Source: Drosophila pseudoobscura (taxonomy: Eukaryota > Arthropoda > Insecta > Diptera > Drosophilidae). From it: 64,000 nucleotides of DNA. Numbering within the stretch: the stretch's first letter is position 1; each line of letters opens with the position of its first letter. Where the stretch lies: positions 8,866,001-8,930,000 of the forward strand of contig NC_046680.1 in assembly GCF_009870125.1 (NCBI RefSeq), written 5' to 3'. Shown here piece after piece: positions 33,816-46,500 of this stretch. Below the pieces are notes generated by a model, which was not told where the DNA came from, made no database searches, and worked only from the letters and a program-made list of their open reading frames with translations. Both the position numbers and the translations under genes were made by a program.

Positions 33816-36800
33816 GAAAATCAAATATAATAATCTGCTATATATTGAAGGAATTGAGATTTGGCCTATTGTGGGGGAAAGATTTTTTCTGCTAAGATTT
33901 TATGGCTCTGCCGTTGGCATAGTTTTTTCTTGGGACACTGTTTGCATCGGTCTTTTTATTATAATATTAATAAATTATAAATGGTTACGCGACATCTACA
34001 CCTGAACCATATACCCACTGGCGGCACCTAATGTTCGGCGTCATTTCATAGCCAGGTGGTGTATTTATAAATGACATGTAGAGTACAATAATGTGTATCA
34101 TTTTCTTCAATGTCTGGCAACGCTGACGCTAGAATAAAAGCTGGTTGCTATGAGATTCTGACGGTGATTAACTTAAATTTTTGATTACATTTTAATGGAA
34201 TTACGTTTTAATGCAATTTTCTGATTATAGGTCACGTTTGTGGGTACGATTCGGTGCAGAGGACTTGGAAGCTAAAAGGTTACTCCGAACACTCAACCCC
34301 TTCGCACGCACGCACTCACTTTCCTCTGGGTAGTCGGCCTTCTTTGCATTTTTAAAGCACCGCGCTGGCAGGCATCAATTTATCATGCTGTTGTGTTGGC
34401 CATATAAGCGGAAGTTGTACAACCCAGCACTACATGCCCTGCCAGCCGTATGAGCAGCAACAATACCATCAGGAGCAGGCAGCCGCAGCGGCAGGCACGA
34501 GATGGAGAAGGAAGTCGAAGACACAACCCCACTTTCGGGGGGCGGGGGATGGGTGTCACATCTATTTTCAACATTGTGCACACATTTCATTCATTGAGTG
34601 CATGTCGGGCCCGAGACCGAGACCAGAACGAGCATATTTACAACCATATAGTAAGAGACAGAGTGCAAGAGGCACTTATGCGCTTTTATGAGATTTTATG
34701 GGACATTTAAAAAAGACAGTTGGTTATCTTTTTACTAAGTTGATAATTATCTTGTGGGTGTATGTGCACGTGTGTGTGTGTGCAATCAAAACGCAATGAA
34801 TTCAATTGAAAATTTTCCATTTCTTCTTCAATCTGAAGTTATTTACAGCTTGACTCCAGTCCTTCAGTACAGGGCGGGGAGGGGGAGGGGAGCGAGCGAT
34901 GGAAAAGTGCAGCAATTGGGCAGTCGTCGAACTTTTTGCACTCGATATGTGACGACAAGGACATCGCTGTGCTTTTCACTCGCCTCCCCGAAACTGATAA
35001 AGATAAGGCCAAGGAGTCTGTCGCCGTCTCGAGCTTCTGGTTCTGTTTCTGGTTCGAGTGTGTCCTGGAGGAAACTTTGTCGTCATGCCTGCCCGGCCCG
35101 TATGGCCCGGCGGTTTTTGCGGCGAGCAGAACCAGAACGAGAGGAGTTGACTAGTATTTTTGTGACAATTTATTTTCTGTGCTCTGGCTGGCATTTGCTT
35201 TTCAACAAATCGAAAAACTATTAAATTGGGCTGAAAGCCAGAAACTAAACGCAAAAGAAGATAAAGTGAGAGAGAAAAACGTAGCAAATATAAAAGAAAT
35301 AATGAAAAAAAGAATGTATGCTTAACAAACTATTGATATCTGTATACTCTTTTTTGAAAGATAATGAATTTATTTTGGGCATATTGCACAAATTCCAATT
35401 GCTCCAAATTAAGGCTTGCCTTTTGGATCCACTTTCATTCTTCAGGTTTATGATATGTATATGATATACAAAAGGAAGACCTAGCTTCCATTCCCGTAGA
35501 GATAATTTCACATGATTTGTGTGGTCTTCGCCCCCATACACTTCCAATTTGGCCAAAGGGGCAGCTCGAGCTCCACCTCAGCATCAGAGACTTCGCTGGA
35601 TGACAGTCGCGCAATTTTTCCCCCGCCTCGACACATTTGATTTGGCTGGCAACTTTTCACCTCGGAAATTCTCCCGAACAGAGTGCCACGACATCAAGTT
35701 AATTGGACGTGCAGTGTGGTCATGGCCAGCAGGAGAGAGGGGAGCCGTGTGGCAAGTGTGACCCAGGCAACGGCAGCCTCGCTGTACACCTGCCACAGCG
35801 ATTACGATCTAAGCAAACGGTTTGGACGCACACAGAAGGAAACATGCACCACACATAGGAGAAAGGGTCAGATGGATGGAGCTTGGGGCATTCAACAATT
35901 TTCGAGACGAGCAAACAGACGTTAGCACATGGGTGCGGTTATCTGTCGATCTATGAATATATAGAACTTGGCACCTCTTTGAATCCGAATACGAATCCGA
36001 GTCCGAAGCCACTGCAAAGTGGGGCCCAGACCACATCCCAAGGCAGGAAGAATGGATGTGCCAAGGCGACAAAAACACTTTTCGACTGACACTAAACTAA
36101 TTAAAAGTTTCCCTGGCTCTCAACCCATATGGCTATTATTGGCTTACAAATTGTGCATTGAAATCACGTAAATGTCGGAGGCGCAATTTAATCAGCACAA
36201 CATCAGAGAGTGCGGCTGCTAAGCCGGAATTAAATTTAGCAACATAACCAAATCAAAAAAGGGCCCCAGCACCAGCACCAGCACCAAGGCCAGCAGTAGA
36301 CCCGGACCCGGACCCGGACCCGGACCCGGACAAACGTCCGACCACCACCCACAAAACAACCCGTTGTCAACGGCACACCGCGCCCAGAAACGAACACAAA
36401 ATTTGCACGCAAACTACGTGACTTCAATGCCTCAGTGCGGCTGAAAAAAAGAAAGGTGCACGGCTATGTCTGTCCGTGTATCCATGTATCCATGTGGTTA
36501 GCCACCAATGGCTTTTTTTCGGGTCCCGTGCACAACTTTTAATCCCTTGCACTTTTGTCAATGTCGGGATGCCGAGATAGAGTCAGATTTAGATTCTGTG
36601 CAATGACAAACAATACAAAAAGAGAATGAATCGGGCACAGGCACCTAACGAATAAGAAACACCCTTGATCTCTTCTCAAACCCTCGTCCTTGTGGCGTGT
36701 GGTCCGGTCCATTCGAGGCAATCCATCCATCAATCGCGCAAAGTGGACGATTTTAATGCCCTCCACTGGCCAGATCCGATTCTCTTTGAGTGCCCCGTAA

Positions 36801-39440
36801 GCACATCAGAGGACAGCAATTGTTTTTTTTCCCTCTTTCTTCTTTCGGATATAATCGGAATTAACTTTCCGTTTTCTTTGCTGGGATACGGCAACCGTAT
36901 GCTGCATCGATTAATTATAAGTGTAAGGAATATATGATACGTGGTTGAACGATCACACATTTTCAGTACCAACCCTTATCTTAATATCTGTTTCTGTATC
37001 TTTGTTTAAGACCGACCGACCAGCCCAATCCAGTGGCAATTCCTCTTGGGATAGCCTCACAGCTCGTACTGTACGTAAGGGCAAAAAGGGTACAAACAAA
37101 GGCGAATGGCACTCTGTTTGGGAAATAGTTTTCCACCACAATGACATTTCTGTTTTCCCCTGTGCGGTTAGTGGCTGGGGCACGGAACGGCACTGCACGG
37201 GAAGATGGCCAATAAAATTAATTGATTTTGGGGTTTCTTTTTTACTGCTGCTTGTTCTGCTGCAGCTGCAGAGTCTGATTTCTGCTTCTGTGACAGTTTG
37301 ACCGCATTTGATTGACACTCTAGGGTCTGCTTGGAAAGGGTATTCTGTGGGAAACGGCCTGCTATCGGGTAACCCTTCAGAACCTTAATTAGATTAGCAG
37401 TTGTACACAATGATTTGGATGGTAGCTGATTTGGTTTAGAGGCTAACAAATGTACTCGATCCAAAGCAGTGGGATTTTTAGTTTGATCTCAGATCTGTTA
37501 TCAGATCTTCCAACTATCCCTGGCCCTTTATTCCCCCCTAAACACTCAATAAATATTTCTGCTAAATAAATACAAAATAAATAACGTTTAATTGGATATA
37601 CAACACAGAATGAATTTCATAATTGTTCATGTATTGCCTATCCTTCGAATGCAATGATTGGGGAATGTCGTTGGGGAAATCGAACAATTGTAAATTGTGA
37701 ATTGTAAACGTAAACGCTTTCAACGGTTTTCCCTGTGCATCTGGCATTGATTTCCATTTTCCATTTTTATTAACAACCATTTAAGTGCAATGAAGTGAAA
37801 TGCGAGAATACTCCGAGTATATATACATAAATATACGTATATATATACATATATATATGTATATTCCTCTAGTGTTCGTCCCGGATTTCGTTTTTATGGC
37901 GGGGCATAGTGTAGATGGCATTTCATGGCTGATTTAACCCGGCACCCTAACAGTGACTACTGCTCTGCTGTTCTGCGGTTCTGTTCTGGCTGTGACTGTG
38001 GCTGTGCCTGTGACTGCGCCTGTGACTGTGCCTGTGACTGCTCCTGCTGCTCTTGCCACGGTTATTGCAGTTGTTATTCATTCATTTTTTGATTCATTCG
38101 TTCCCTCGTTCTCTTTCTGCTTAAGCGAGGTATTTGCGGACGGCCAAGGGTATACTGTATTCAATCTCTTGTGGGGGCTATCGGAGCCCCCTATCCTCCC
38201 CCCTATCGGAGTACAGCCTCTGCTGTACTGTCATTTCCTTTGGGATGGTTTTAAAAGTGACTGCTTTTTTCGGTACTGTTAGCGGGTATCAGACAGTCCG
38301 AATATCGACTTTACCATTCCTACTTCATTTTTTCATATGTCAGTGGCGTAAATGAAAACGCAAACGGGGCGTATGATTAATGTGGTTTACATATGAAAGC
38401 GACTCTGTCCTCTGCCCTCTGCCCTCTGCCCTCCAGCCGGCACTCTGTCTTTGTCTGGTTTTGGTTCTGTTTCTGTTGCTGTCTCCTTTCTGCTCCTTCT
38501 GGGGGCGACTGTTGTTGCTGCTGGCAGTGCTCATTCAATAATTTATTGCTGGCATCCTCAGCCACTTACAATGTCAGAAAAATATGCACGAAATATGCAT
38601 AAAAGTATTACATGCAGGCGTTTGTCAGCCCCAGCAGACCCTTCCCGCCCCACACTCCTCCTCCCACAAGTCGAAAGTGAAAGCTTACGCCGTAATAAAT
38701 CACGCAACGTGGGATTATCAATTAATTGGCTTCTAACAATTTTACAATCCAATCAGAGCTGATAAGAGATACAAAATGAAATTGCGAATGGCAGAGGGGG
38801 AATGGGTTGCCATGGATTGTTGAAAGTGAGTTCTGTGGTGAGTTTTATTCTGATTTTAATTGGTACTCAAGCCAGGGAAACCACATCACGAATTTTGGCA
38901 ACGGAGTATGCAAATTTCAAGGACAGTTTCAGCACTATAGGATTTATTTACATACATATGTACGATTATACATTTCGATGCAGCTTCGACTTATTCAATC
39001 CTGAATGTACGAATGTTCAATGTGCACAAATATTACTATCAGCACTTGTAGTTTGGTCTGGCGGAACGTGGATCGTCATGGTTATGGCGTGTATATAAGG
39101 GTTTAGAGTGCAGATCTTTTTCCTTGTTTCTGTATCCCCCTACCGAAAGACAGAGTAGAGGGAGAGATACCAATTCCAGAGCGTATATTTAAAATATACC
39201 TATAATTTACATAAATCATAAGCTCATATATTAAAAAAAGGTATAAAAGTAGAGCCGCGGTCCTTGCCGCTGGTTTTTAACCCTTTTCTGGACGGGGCTC
39301 TTATCATTTAAGCAAACCAGACAGGAAGCTGGTTATTGGATTATATGCATTTTATATAGGAATACATATATACAGTGGAGCACCCGTTTTTCACAGTGTA
39401 CTTCCATAAATATACTCGTAAAATTCATTATCAATTGAAT
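33816..39440. other. Non-coding intergenic stretch
   Basis: No supported gene; open frames here are short, on both strands and of low-complexity composition. Simple repeats: five copies of CCCGGA at 36301-36330, a TGTGACTGYGCC-type repeat at 37990-38041, CCCTCTG repeats at about 38407-38432 and TA-rich palindromic DNA at about 37820-37865. Could be regulatory or intronic DNA. Confidence 0.5.
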
Positions 39441-39483
39441 GCCATATGAGCGATGTGACTGCTGCTCGAACTCGAACCGAAGG

Positions 39484-39530
39484 GCGATAAATCTTCAGTC
39501 TCCCGACTCGAGACATCAGTCGGACTTCAG
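39484..39530 (+). promoter_or_regulatory. Probable core promoter of the crystallin-type dehydrogenase
   Basis: A weak TATA-like CGATAAAT (39484) and two initiator matches TCAGTC (about 39496 and 39517) lie 25-60 nt upstream of the start codon. Which initiator is used cannot be told from sequence alone. Confidence 0.4.
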
Positions 39531-39554
39531 TCGAGACCTCAGCGACAGTTCAGA

Positions 39555-40567
39555 ATGAGCAGTTCGAGCGGCCAGAAGATTGGGATCGTGGGCAGCGGCC
39601 TCATCGGCAGAGCCTGGGCCATGCTCTTCGTCTCGGCGGGCTACCGCGTACAGATGTACGACATTCTGGAGAGCCAGCTGGCCACGGCCCAGCAGGAGCT
39701 GCAGAAGGAGCTGCACAGTCTGGAGGAGAGGGGTGCGCTGCGGGGCCAGTTGAGGGCGGCGGAGCAGTTGGCGCTGATCGGGTTCACCCAGCGGCTGGAG
39801 GAGCTCGTCGTGAATGCTGTGCACATTCAGGAGTGCGTTCCCGAGCAGCTGGAGCTGAAGAAGTCTCTGTATTCGCAGCTGGATGGCCTTCTGGGAGACG
39901 ACACTGTGGTCGCCAGCTCAACGAGCACCTTCATGCCTTCGCTGTACAGCGAGGGACTCAGCAGGCGACAGCAGGTGGGATGCCTTGATGCCATTTTCTC
40001 ACACTCACTTATAAGCTTTTGACCTACCAGATGCTGGTAGCCCACCCCCTGAATCCGCCCTACTTCATACCCCTGGTGGAGATTGTGCCCGCTCCCTGGA
40101 CCACCGCCGAGGCTGTGGAGCGCACCCGCCTGCTGATGCTGAGCCTGGGCCAGCGGCCGGTGACGCTGAAGCGCGAGATCGAGGGCTTCGCCACCAATCG
40201 CATCCAGTATGCGATACTCAACGAGGTCTGGCGCCTGGTTGGCTCGGGGATACTCAGCGTAGCGGATGTGGACCGGGTGCTGAGCCAAGGACTCGGATTG
40301 CGCTACGCGCTGCTCGGCTCCCTCGAGACGGCCCACCTGAACGCGCCCGGCGGGGTGGCCGATTACTTCCAGCGCTTCGGCGGCGAGATCTCCGCCGTGA
40401 GTGCCACCTATGGGCCAACGCCGAACACCCGAGCGGAGGCAGGGACGCTGGCGGAGATTGCCAGGCAGTGCGAGGAGCTGGTGCCGCTGGAGGCGCTCGG
40501 CCAGAGGCGGGCCACGCGGGACGCCTTCCTCACCCAGCTGGCCAAGCTGAAGAAGCAATTCGAATAG
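39555..40567 (+). CDS. Lambda-crystallin / L-gulonate 3-dehydrogenase family protein
   Basis: NAD-dependent dehydrogenase of the 3-hydroxyacyl-CoA dehydrogenase superfamily, CRYL1 type; CRYL1 oxidises L-gulonate in the uronate pathway of the cytosol. Two exons: 39555-39974 and 40031-40567, 957 nt = 318 aa, about the CRYL1 length (319). The N-terminal Rossmann fold opens with KIGIVGSGLIGRAWAMLF (GxGxxG). The Asp that follows the second strand (VQMYDI) predicts NAD rather than NADP. The SSTSTFMPS and AHPLNPPYFIPLVE motifs hold the catalytic Ser and His; EGFATNRIQYAILNEVWRLV begins the helical C-terminal domain. Coding DNA is GC-rich at third positions, unlike the flanks. Confident in family; substrate inferred. 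Confidence 0.93.
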
Positions 40568-43500
40568 GAAACTAATTGCTACGCTTTTTTCGTTGATTAA
40601 AATATTCCGTAACAAATCGAGGGAAAAGGCTTTTCTCACTCTCCGTTTCCTGCCCCTCCTCCATGGCCCACACTCTTGATGCTCCTCCGTTTTCTCCGTT
40701 TTGCCCGTGCATTAATGAAATTAATTTTTGCGGCAACCGGAAACGCTTTTCCAGGCGCACCATTCAAGTACAACGTGTCACATTTCCGCTCTGGCATTAA
40801 GTTCGGGTTTTCCCCGTCTGATTCCGACTCTGCCGCCCCACTTCTTCGCCTCTTCGCTTTTCCACTTGGGCCTGATGAATACTGTCGGCTTTAACTCATT
40901 TTTCATTTCGGGGCAGTCTCCATTGCAAATTTCCATCATCCCTTCCTTGAGTGAGGAAACTCAATCTGAGAGCGGCATTTGTTTTCGAAACGGACGGGAT
41001 TCATAGTGAAATTTGAAGGGGCATAATGGCTCCTTCTACATCTACAATTTGATGGGATTACTGGCCATGGTAACCGACTTTAATGCCCTAGAATAATATC
41101 CCTTGAAAAATTTGCAAATCACATTTCACTCGATTGTTATTCGAAAGCGAAAGAGCTGCTCTGCCCTTTTAATAATTTAAGAATTCCTCACCAGGGCCAT
41201 ATAACAATTAAAGCCGCAACATTTTTGCCAGTGGGTGGGTGGGGAGTGCGAGTGCGAGTGGTGTGGCCCCCGGGGCGTCTCGTCTGCGGCCCTGAAATCG
41301 TGATGGCGTTGGCGGTGGGCTTAAAACTGCAATGTCATTGTTACGGGACAGCGGGGGAGCAACAAAAAGCATGTGGCTAGTAATTCATTACCCAGACCAC
41401 GACCAGGACCAGGATCAGGACTCATCGGACTGCCAAAGGGAATTTGTAGGGGGAGACCAGCAGCAGCCAGGACTATTGCACATGGCGCTGTCGGCCAACG
41501 CCATTTAATGGCCAAACAAAAGGCGTTGACAAAAAAATATCAGAGAGAACAAGCAAGAACGATATTAATGGACAACTTCCAACTAAAAGATACCGGTTGA
41601 TAGGGGTACGATACTGCCTACCATACTGCTGCGATTCTACTACTATACTGCTATATATAGGTACTACTATATCTTGGATACATATATCTGATGAATGTGT
41701 GCTAATTTGGTTGCGGGATATGATGGTTGTTCTCTGAACCTGGCTCTAATAAATTTCCCCCTATGTTATCTGTCGATAATCTCTCTATTACGAATATATG
41801 CCAGCCAAGCGAGTGAGCAAGGGGTTGACGCACGAGTGAAGCAAGCGTGCAGGCTGGTGTATTTCGTATAAAGCCAAAGCGGATTTCCACTTCCTTAAAA
41901 CTGTGAATATTTATTTAGTGTCTGGCAAGGGTATTTTTCAAAATAAATGTACTTTATGGGTTCGGACATTCACCTAGAAAAACAGAGTATGCCTTTGGAC
42001 TCTGCAAAGTACCGCGTATAAAAAGAGCCGGCCGCAAAGTGTGAAAAAAGAGTGTGGATCGAGTTATGAAGTATTTGCAAAAGTGCAGACGGGACGCAGT
42101 GGATGGGATGGTGTATGGGGTCTGTGGACGGGCGGATGGGGTATGGGGTGTGGGGCAGGCTAAAAGTTAAAACAACGAGCCATAATTAATGGAATGACAA
42201 CAGAAAGCAGGCAACAATTTCAATGTCCCCTACAGTTTGATTTTTTTGTCTGGCTTTTTCCTTTCTTTTTGTTTTGTTTGAGCCAGACGTTAGGACCTGG
42301 TCCTGTGGCTAGGTGGGAATGTTTATTGAACTCTTCCGAGAGCCATAGAGAGAGGGAGCGAAAGATAGGCAGGGAAACAGAAAAAAGGATTGGGTATGAA
42401 GCGGCAGGAAGCCATGGGCGGGTGGGGTTGTGGTGGGGCTGCAAAAAAAGAGGAAATGCATTGTTTCACGCCCAATTTCAGTTGGGTATTTTTAATGGTC
42501 GTACGGGGAGGACAGACACGGGACGGACAGGGTCCTGGCGGAGGCTGGAGCTGTGGGTGGTGCATGCAATTAGCGTCCAGTAATCAAAGTAATTAATGAA
42601 ATGCATTCTAGAGGCTCCCAGTCGGTATGCAAAAGTAGAAATTACATTGTTTTTGGCTATGTGAATGGATCAATGGGGATCCAGATACATGTAGAGGATT
42701 ACGCTGTGACTCTAGGACGAATCAGTAGAGGATTCTTATCTTGGTGCCATCCCCAGAGCTAGATTCAAACTAGCAATTGACAGGATTAACTGTACGAATG
42801 AATCACAATAAGAGCCACTAATTGAACAAAAGCAAACCGAAGGAAACTCAATTCCTCCGTCGTTATTCATTAATTATCCCCACCTCCGGGAGACCCCTTG
42901 CGGCCCCCCACAAAACACCTTCATGCGAGAAGTATCCAGCAAACAAGCAGATAACAAATACAAAAATAACAATTTTTCATCGGGTCTGTCATCTGTTCGT
43001 GTTCTGTGAGTTGTTAACAATCGATATGATGTGTTTTCCAGACCCATCGGGGCGTGGGGCGTCCTGCAACACAACAAATGAGGACAGTGTTTTATGGCCA
43101 AGGGGGGATGGTAGGGGCACCCATCCCGCTGACAGATAGTCTAGCACAATAAATCATTACATAAAACATTTACGCCTCGCAGGGTACAAAAGTTGATTCG
43201 AACCGACGGACCCGCTCCGCTCCGATCCAAACCGACCCGATTCGATTCGATTGCGGGAGAGGAAGCTGAGACGATGATAAATAAATAAGCAGATCCTTTG
43301 AATAAAGATGTCAAAGATTGGGCCTAGACCAAGGTATGTGATGGGTTTTGTGACGTGACCTCCACACCATCAGTTAGCCTTAGCCGTAGCCTCTTCCATT
43401 TATCATGTGGGGGGAAGACAATCGATTGGAATTCATTTAATTTGACCATTTCAAATGCTCCAAAGAGAAATCAGAGCAAAGGCCAAAAGGCATCAAACAG

Positions 43501-46500
43501 CAGCAAACAATAGACCTGTCTCCTGGCCCTGCCTTGAGCTGCCTTGAACTGCCTTTGAGGCGGATTCCCCATCCGAATCCCACTGCCATTCCGGCTCCAT
43601 CTATCGCTCTCCCGCTGACATTTATCTTGATCGACCTCAGTGGCACTTTTTGCACCGCACCACACCAAATTCAATTTGCTTTATGGATGGCACACAATGG
43701 ACACACAATAAATACATCAAATAAGAGCAAAACCCCAACGGATCAGAGACAACGAAGTGGGTATACCCTAACCAGCATCTTCGTAGAGAAACGATCAATA
43801 CAATCCTGACAGAGAGATGTTGGTATGGGAAGCCTATGTAGAGAGTATCAAGAGTATGTTGGCCACGTGTGATACGATATCCTGCAGACTCTAAAGAACA
43901 TCTCCTTGGGCAAACATTTTCTTTTGGGCCATTCTTCGATTGCGTTATTTGTCTGTGGCATTGTTGTGGCCGGCCAATAAATCAATGCCTTTGTGATAAT
44001 TTATGTTCTCCATTGGAATTTTCATTTATCTGTCGAACATATTAAATCTGGGCTAATCGAGGGCCGAGCAGTCGGACTCCATTATGACAAATGAGACCAG
44101 GTCTGGGTTGCATTATTAAATCGCTTTAAAGGATGCTTCAATGGCTGCCACAGCCTGGGCCTGGGCCTGCGGATGGGGCTGGGGCTGCGTCCTCTGGCTG
44201 TTGCAAGTGGAAGAATGTTGCTTTTTTGCCCCTCCCCGACCCGACCCGGCATGTCCGGCTTCTAGTCGTAGTGGTAGTCGTAGTCGTAGTCCCTGGTCCC
44301 TTGTCCTTTGAGCGCGGCACGTCAGCGTTTTTGCTACTCCTCGTTTTTGTGTCTGGTCCGTCGGTCAAAACCGCAGACATTTTGGAGGAGGGCGTCGGGC
44401 AAATTGTTTGGCCAGCACAAAGTTTATTTAATTTCTCACAGAATGGAGATCTACGTGCCCCCTTTTTTTGACTTTGTTGATTAAAACAAATTGCGCTCTG
44501 TCTCAACGGCAACCAGACTCCTAGACCCCCAGACGGACACCCGCCCCCTAGAAGGGGCAGAAAAGTCTAGCATTCCTCAAGGTTTTTCCAAGGGTGCCTC
44601 GACTCTCGGCTTAAGATTGCTTCAACCAAAGAGTTCTCAGTAGTATGATATGCTAGGAATCGCTTCTATCATTTCCAAATTTTATTAAACATGATTCAGA
44701 CTCTTGAAACTCAGGAATACACGTGTTACAATTCCGCGAATTGCCAAAGAAAAGTGCATTTCAAGGCATTATTCAAAGTTATACACAAGGAATAATACGA
44801 TTACTTGTTCACCATTTTATTTCTGCTTTGTTATGCTTTCTTGCCTCATGCACAACTGTACTTGTTGGCCCGCTGCCTGCGCTGGGATCCTTGCATGTGA
44901 CAGCGCACGAGAGGGCTTCATCTAATTAGTCTCTGAGTTTATTTGAGTTGATTTTCGCAATCAGATTTCGTGTTTGCTTTTCGCTTTCTGCCAACAAAGT
45001 CAAATTCGCTGGCAATTGTCATAACTCTAATGCAATTAACCCTTGCCCTCGCCCTCGCCTTCGCCCTCGCCCCAGTCCGAGCCCCAGAGCGCAACTTCAT
45101 TGGATAAAAAGGATATAAAGGATAGGAAAGATAGCAGAGAGATGGGAAGCCGAGTAAATACAGCCATGGAGTAAACCTAAATATTTAATTAGGATTATAA
45201 CGAAGCGGGCTTATCGCGGCCAACGACGACCGACATCAGAAGTGACGAGGGAGGCGAAGACACCGACGAATGTCAAAGAGTGTGTGTCCTGCGGGCCAGG
45301 GGCTTCCTGCGGGAGTGTGTGGAGGATGCGTGCCGTCTGGCGTTTCACTTTTCGTTGACTTAATTTAATTAATTTCCTATCCCGAAGGGTCCATCCTGTC
45401 TGTCTGTCTGCCTATCCGTCTCCAGCTCGCTTTTCCTTTCAGCTTTACATTTTTTTTAAAGACCCTTCCACTTGTGATTGCCGAACGATATGTAGTGTGT
45501 GCCTATCGACACACGATATAAAGGATACCTCTGTGTGTGTGTGTGGGCCAGAAGCAGGACTTGGACCAGGACGAGGACGAGGACATTGCTCTGCTTGCGG
45601 GTGTGCAATATGCTGTAAATAATGAAAATCCAATTTTTGTTGCTTCTTTATACGTTTACCTCTGGAGTGAAATGAGTGCCGTGTGTGTGGTGGCGGGAGG
45701 GGCATAATGTGTTCATCATCATCGTGCCGGAACGATGGCCATGGTGAGGAATGAAGGGTACCAAACACACTCCACTATGAGAAGCTCCACCTTGAGCACC
45801 GTACGATACACTTCTGCAAAGGGTATTTCGCATTCTCTCCCCGAAAGAAACGCCAATTTGTTTTGCCTTCCTGATTGCATTATGCTCTCCAGACTCGTGT
45901 GCTCTTTTTTTTTTGGCTGATGTACCTTTGCGATTTCATTTCGTTTGCCCTGAATCCCTGAAAGTTGAAGTAATCAAGTAATGAAACTCCGTCCGGAGAA
46001 ACTTAAGTAAAGACCCCCTGAATGGGGCGGTCGGTGGGCAGCCACATGTTGACGGGTTGCTGGGACGAAACAGAAAAAAAATTATGCAGAACAGAACAAG
46101 TTTTCGTCCATATTAATGCCTGGACGAAATGTGATTAAAGTCAAGAGCCATCTACGGCACCTCAAACTGTTGACTGCAGCCGGAGAGGAGCGGAGCGGCA
46201 ATCAAATTAAACTTGAAGTGATTTTCAATTGGAAATTCTCGAAACGGGTCCCTGGCACACCGCAACAGTTTTAAGTGTATTCAAATTAAACTGACGCAGA
46301 CCGAACAAAACCAAACCGAACCAACAATGCCAGACGAAGTCAGGCGGCAAGAGTCAGAGACTTACCACCAGAGGTGGCAGCCTGACCGCCTCTCACCGGA
46401 CATGGCATGGTTGCAACTGACATTTTCCGATATTCCGTACATATCTCCTGGTGTTTCAGCTGTCCGATCCGAAAGGTCTACCTATAATTTGTAATATTTG

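Noticed and set aside
34375-34710. Overlapping short frames at 34.4-34.7 kb
   Set aside because: Short, in four frames at once, Gln/Arg-rich from CAG-like DNA; no conserved motif.
39827-40639. 270-aa minus-strand frame over the crystallin-type gene
   Set aside because: It is the complement of a GC-rich real coding exon and runs through the real intron.
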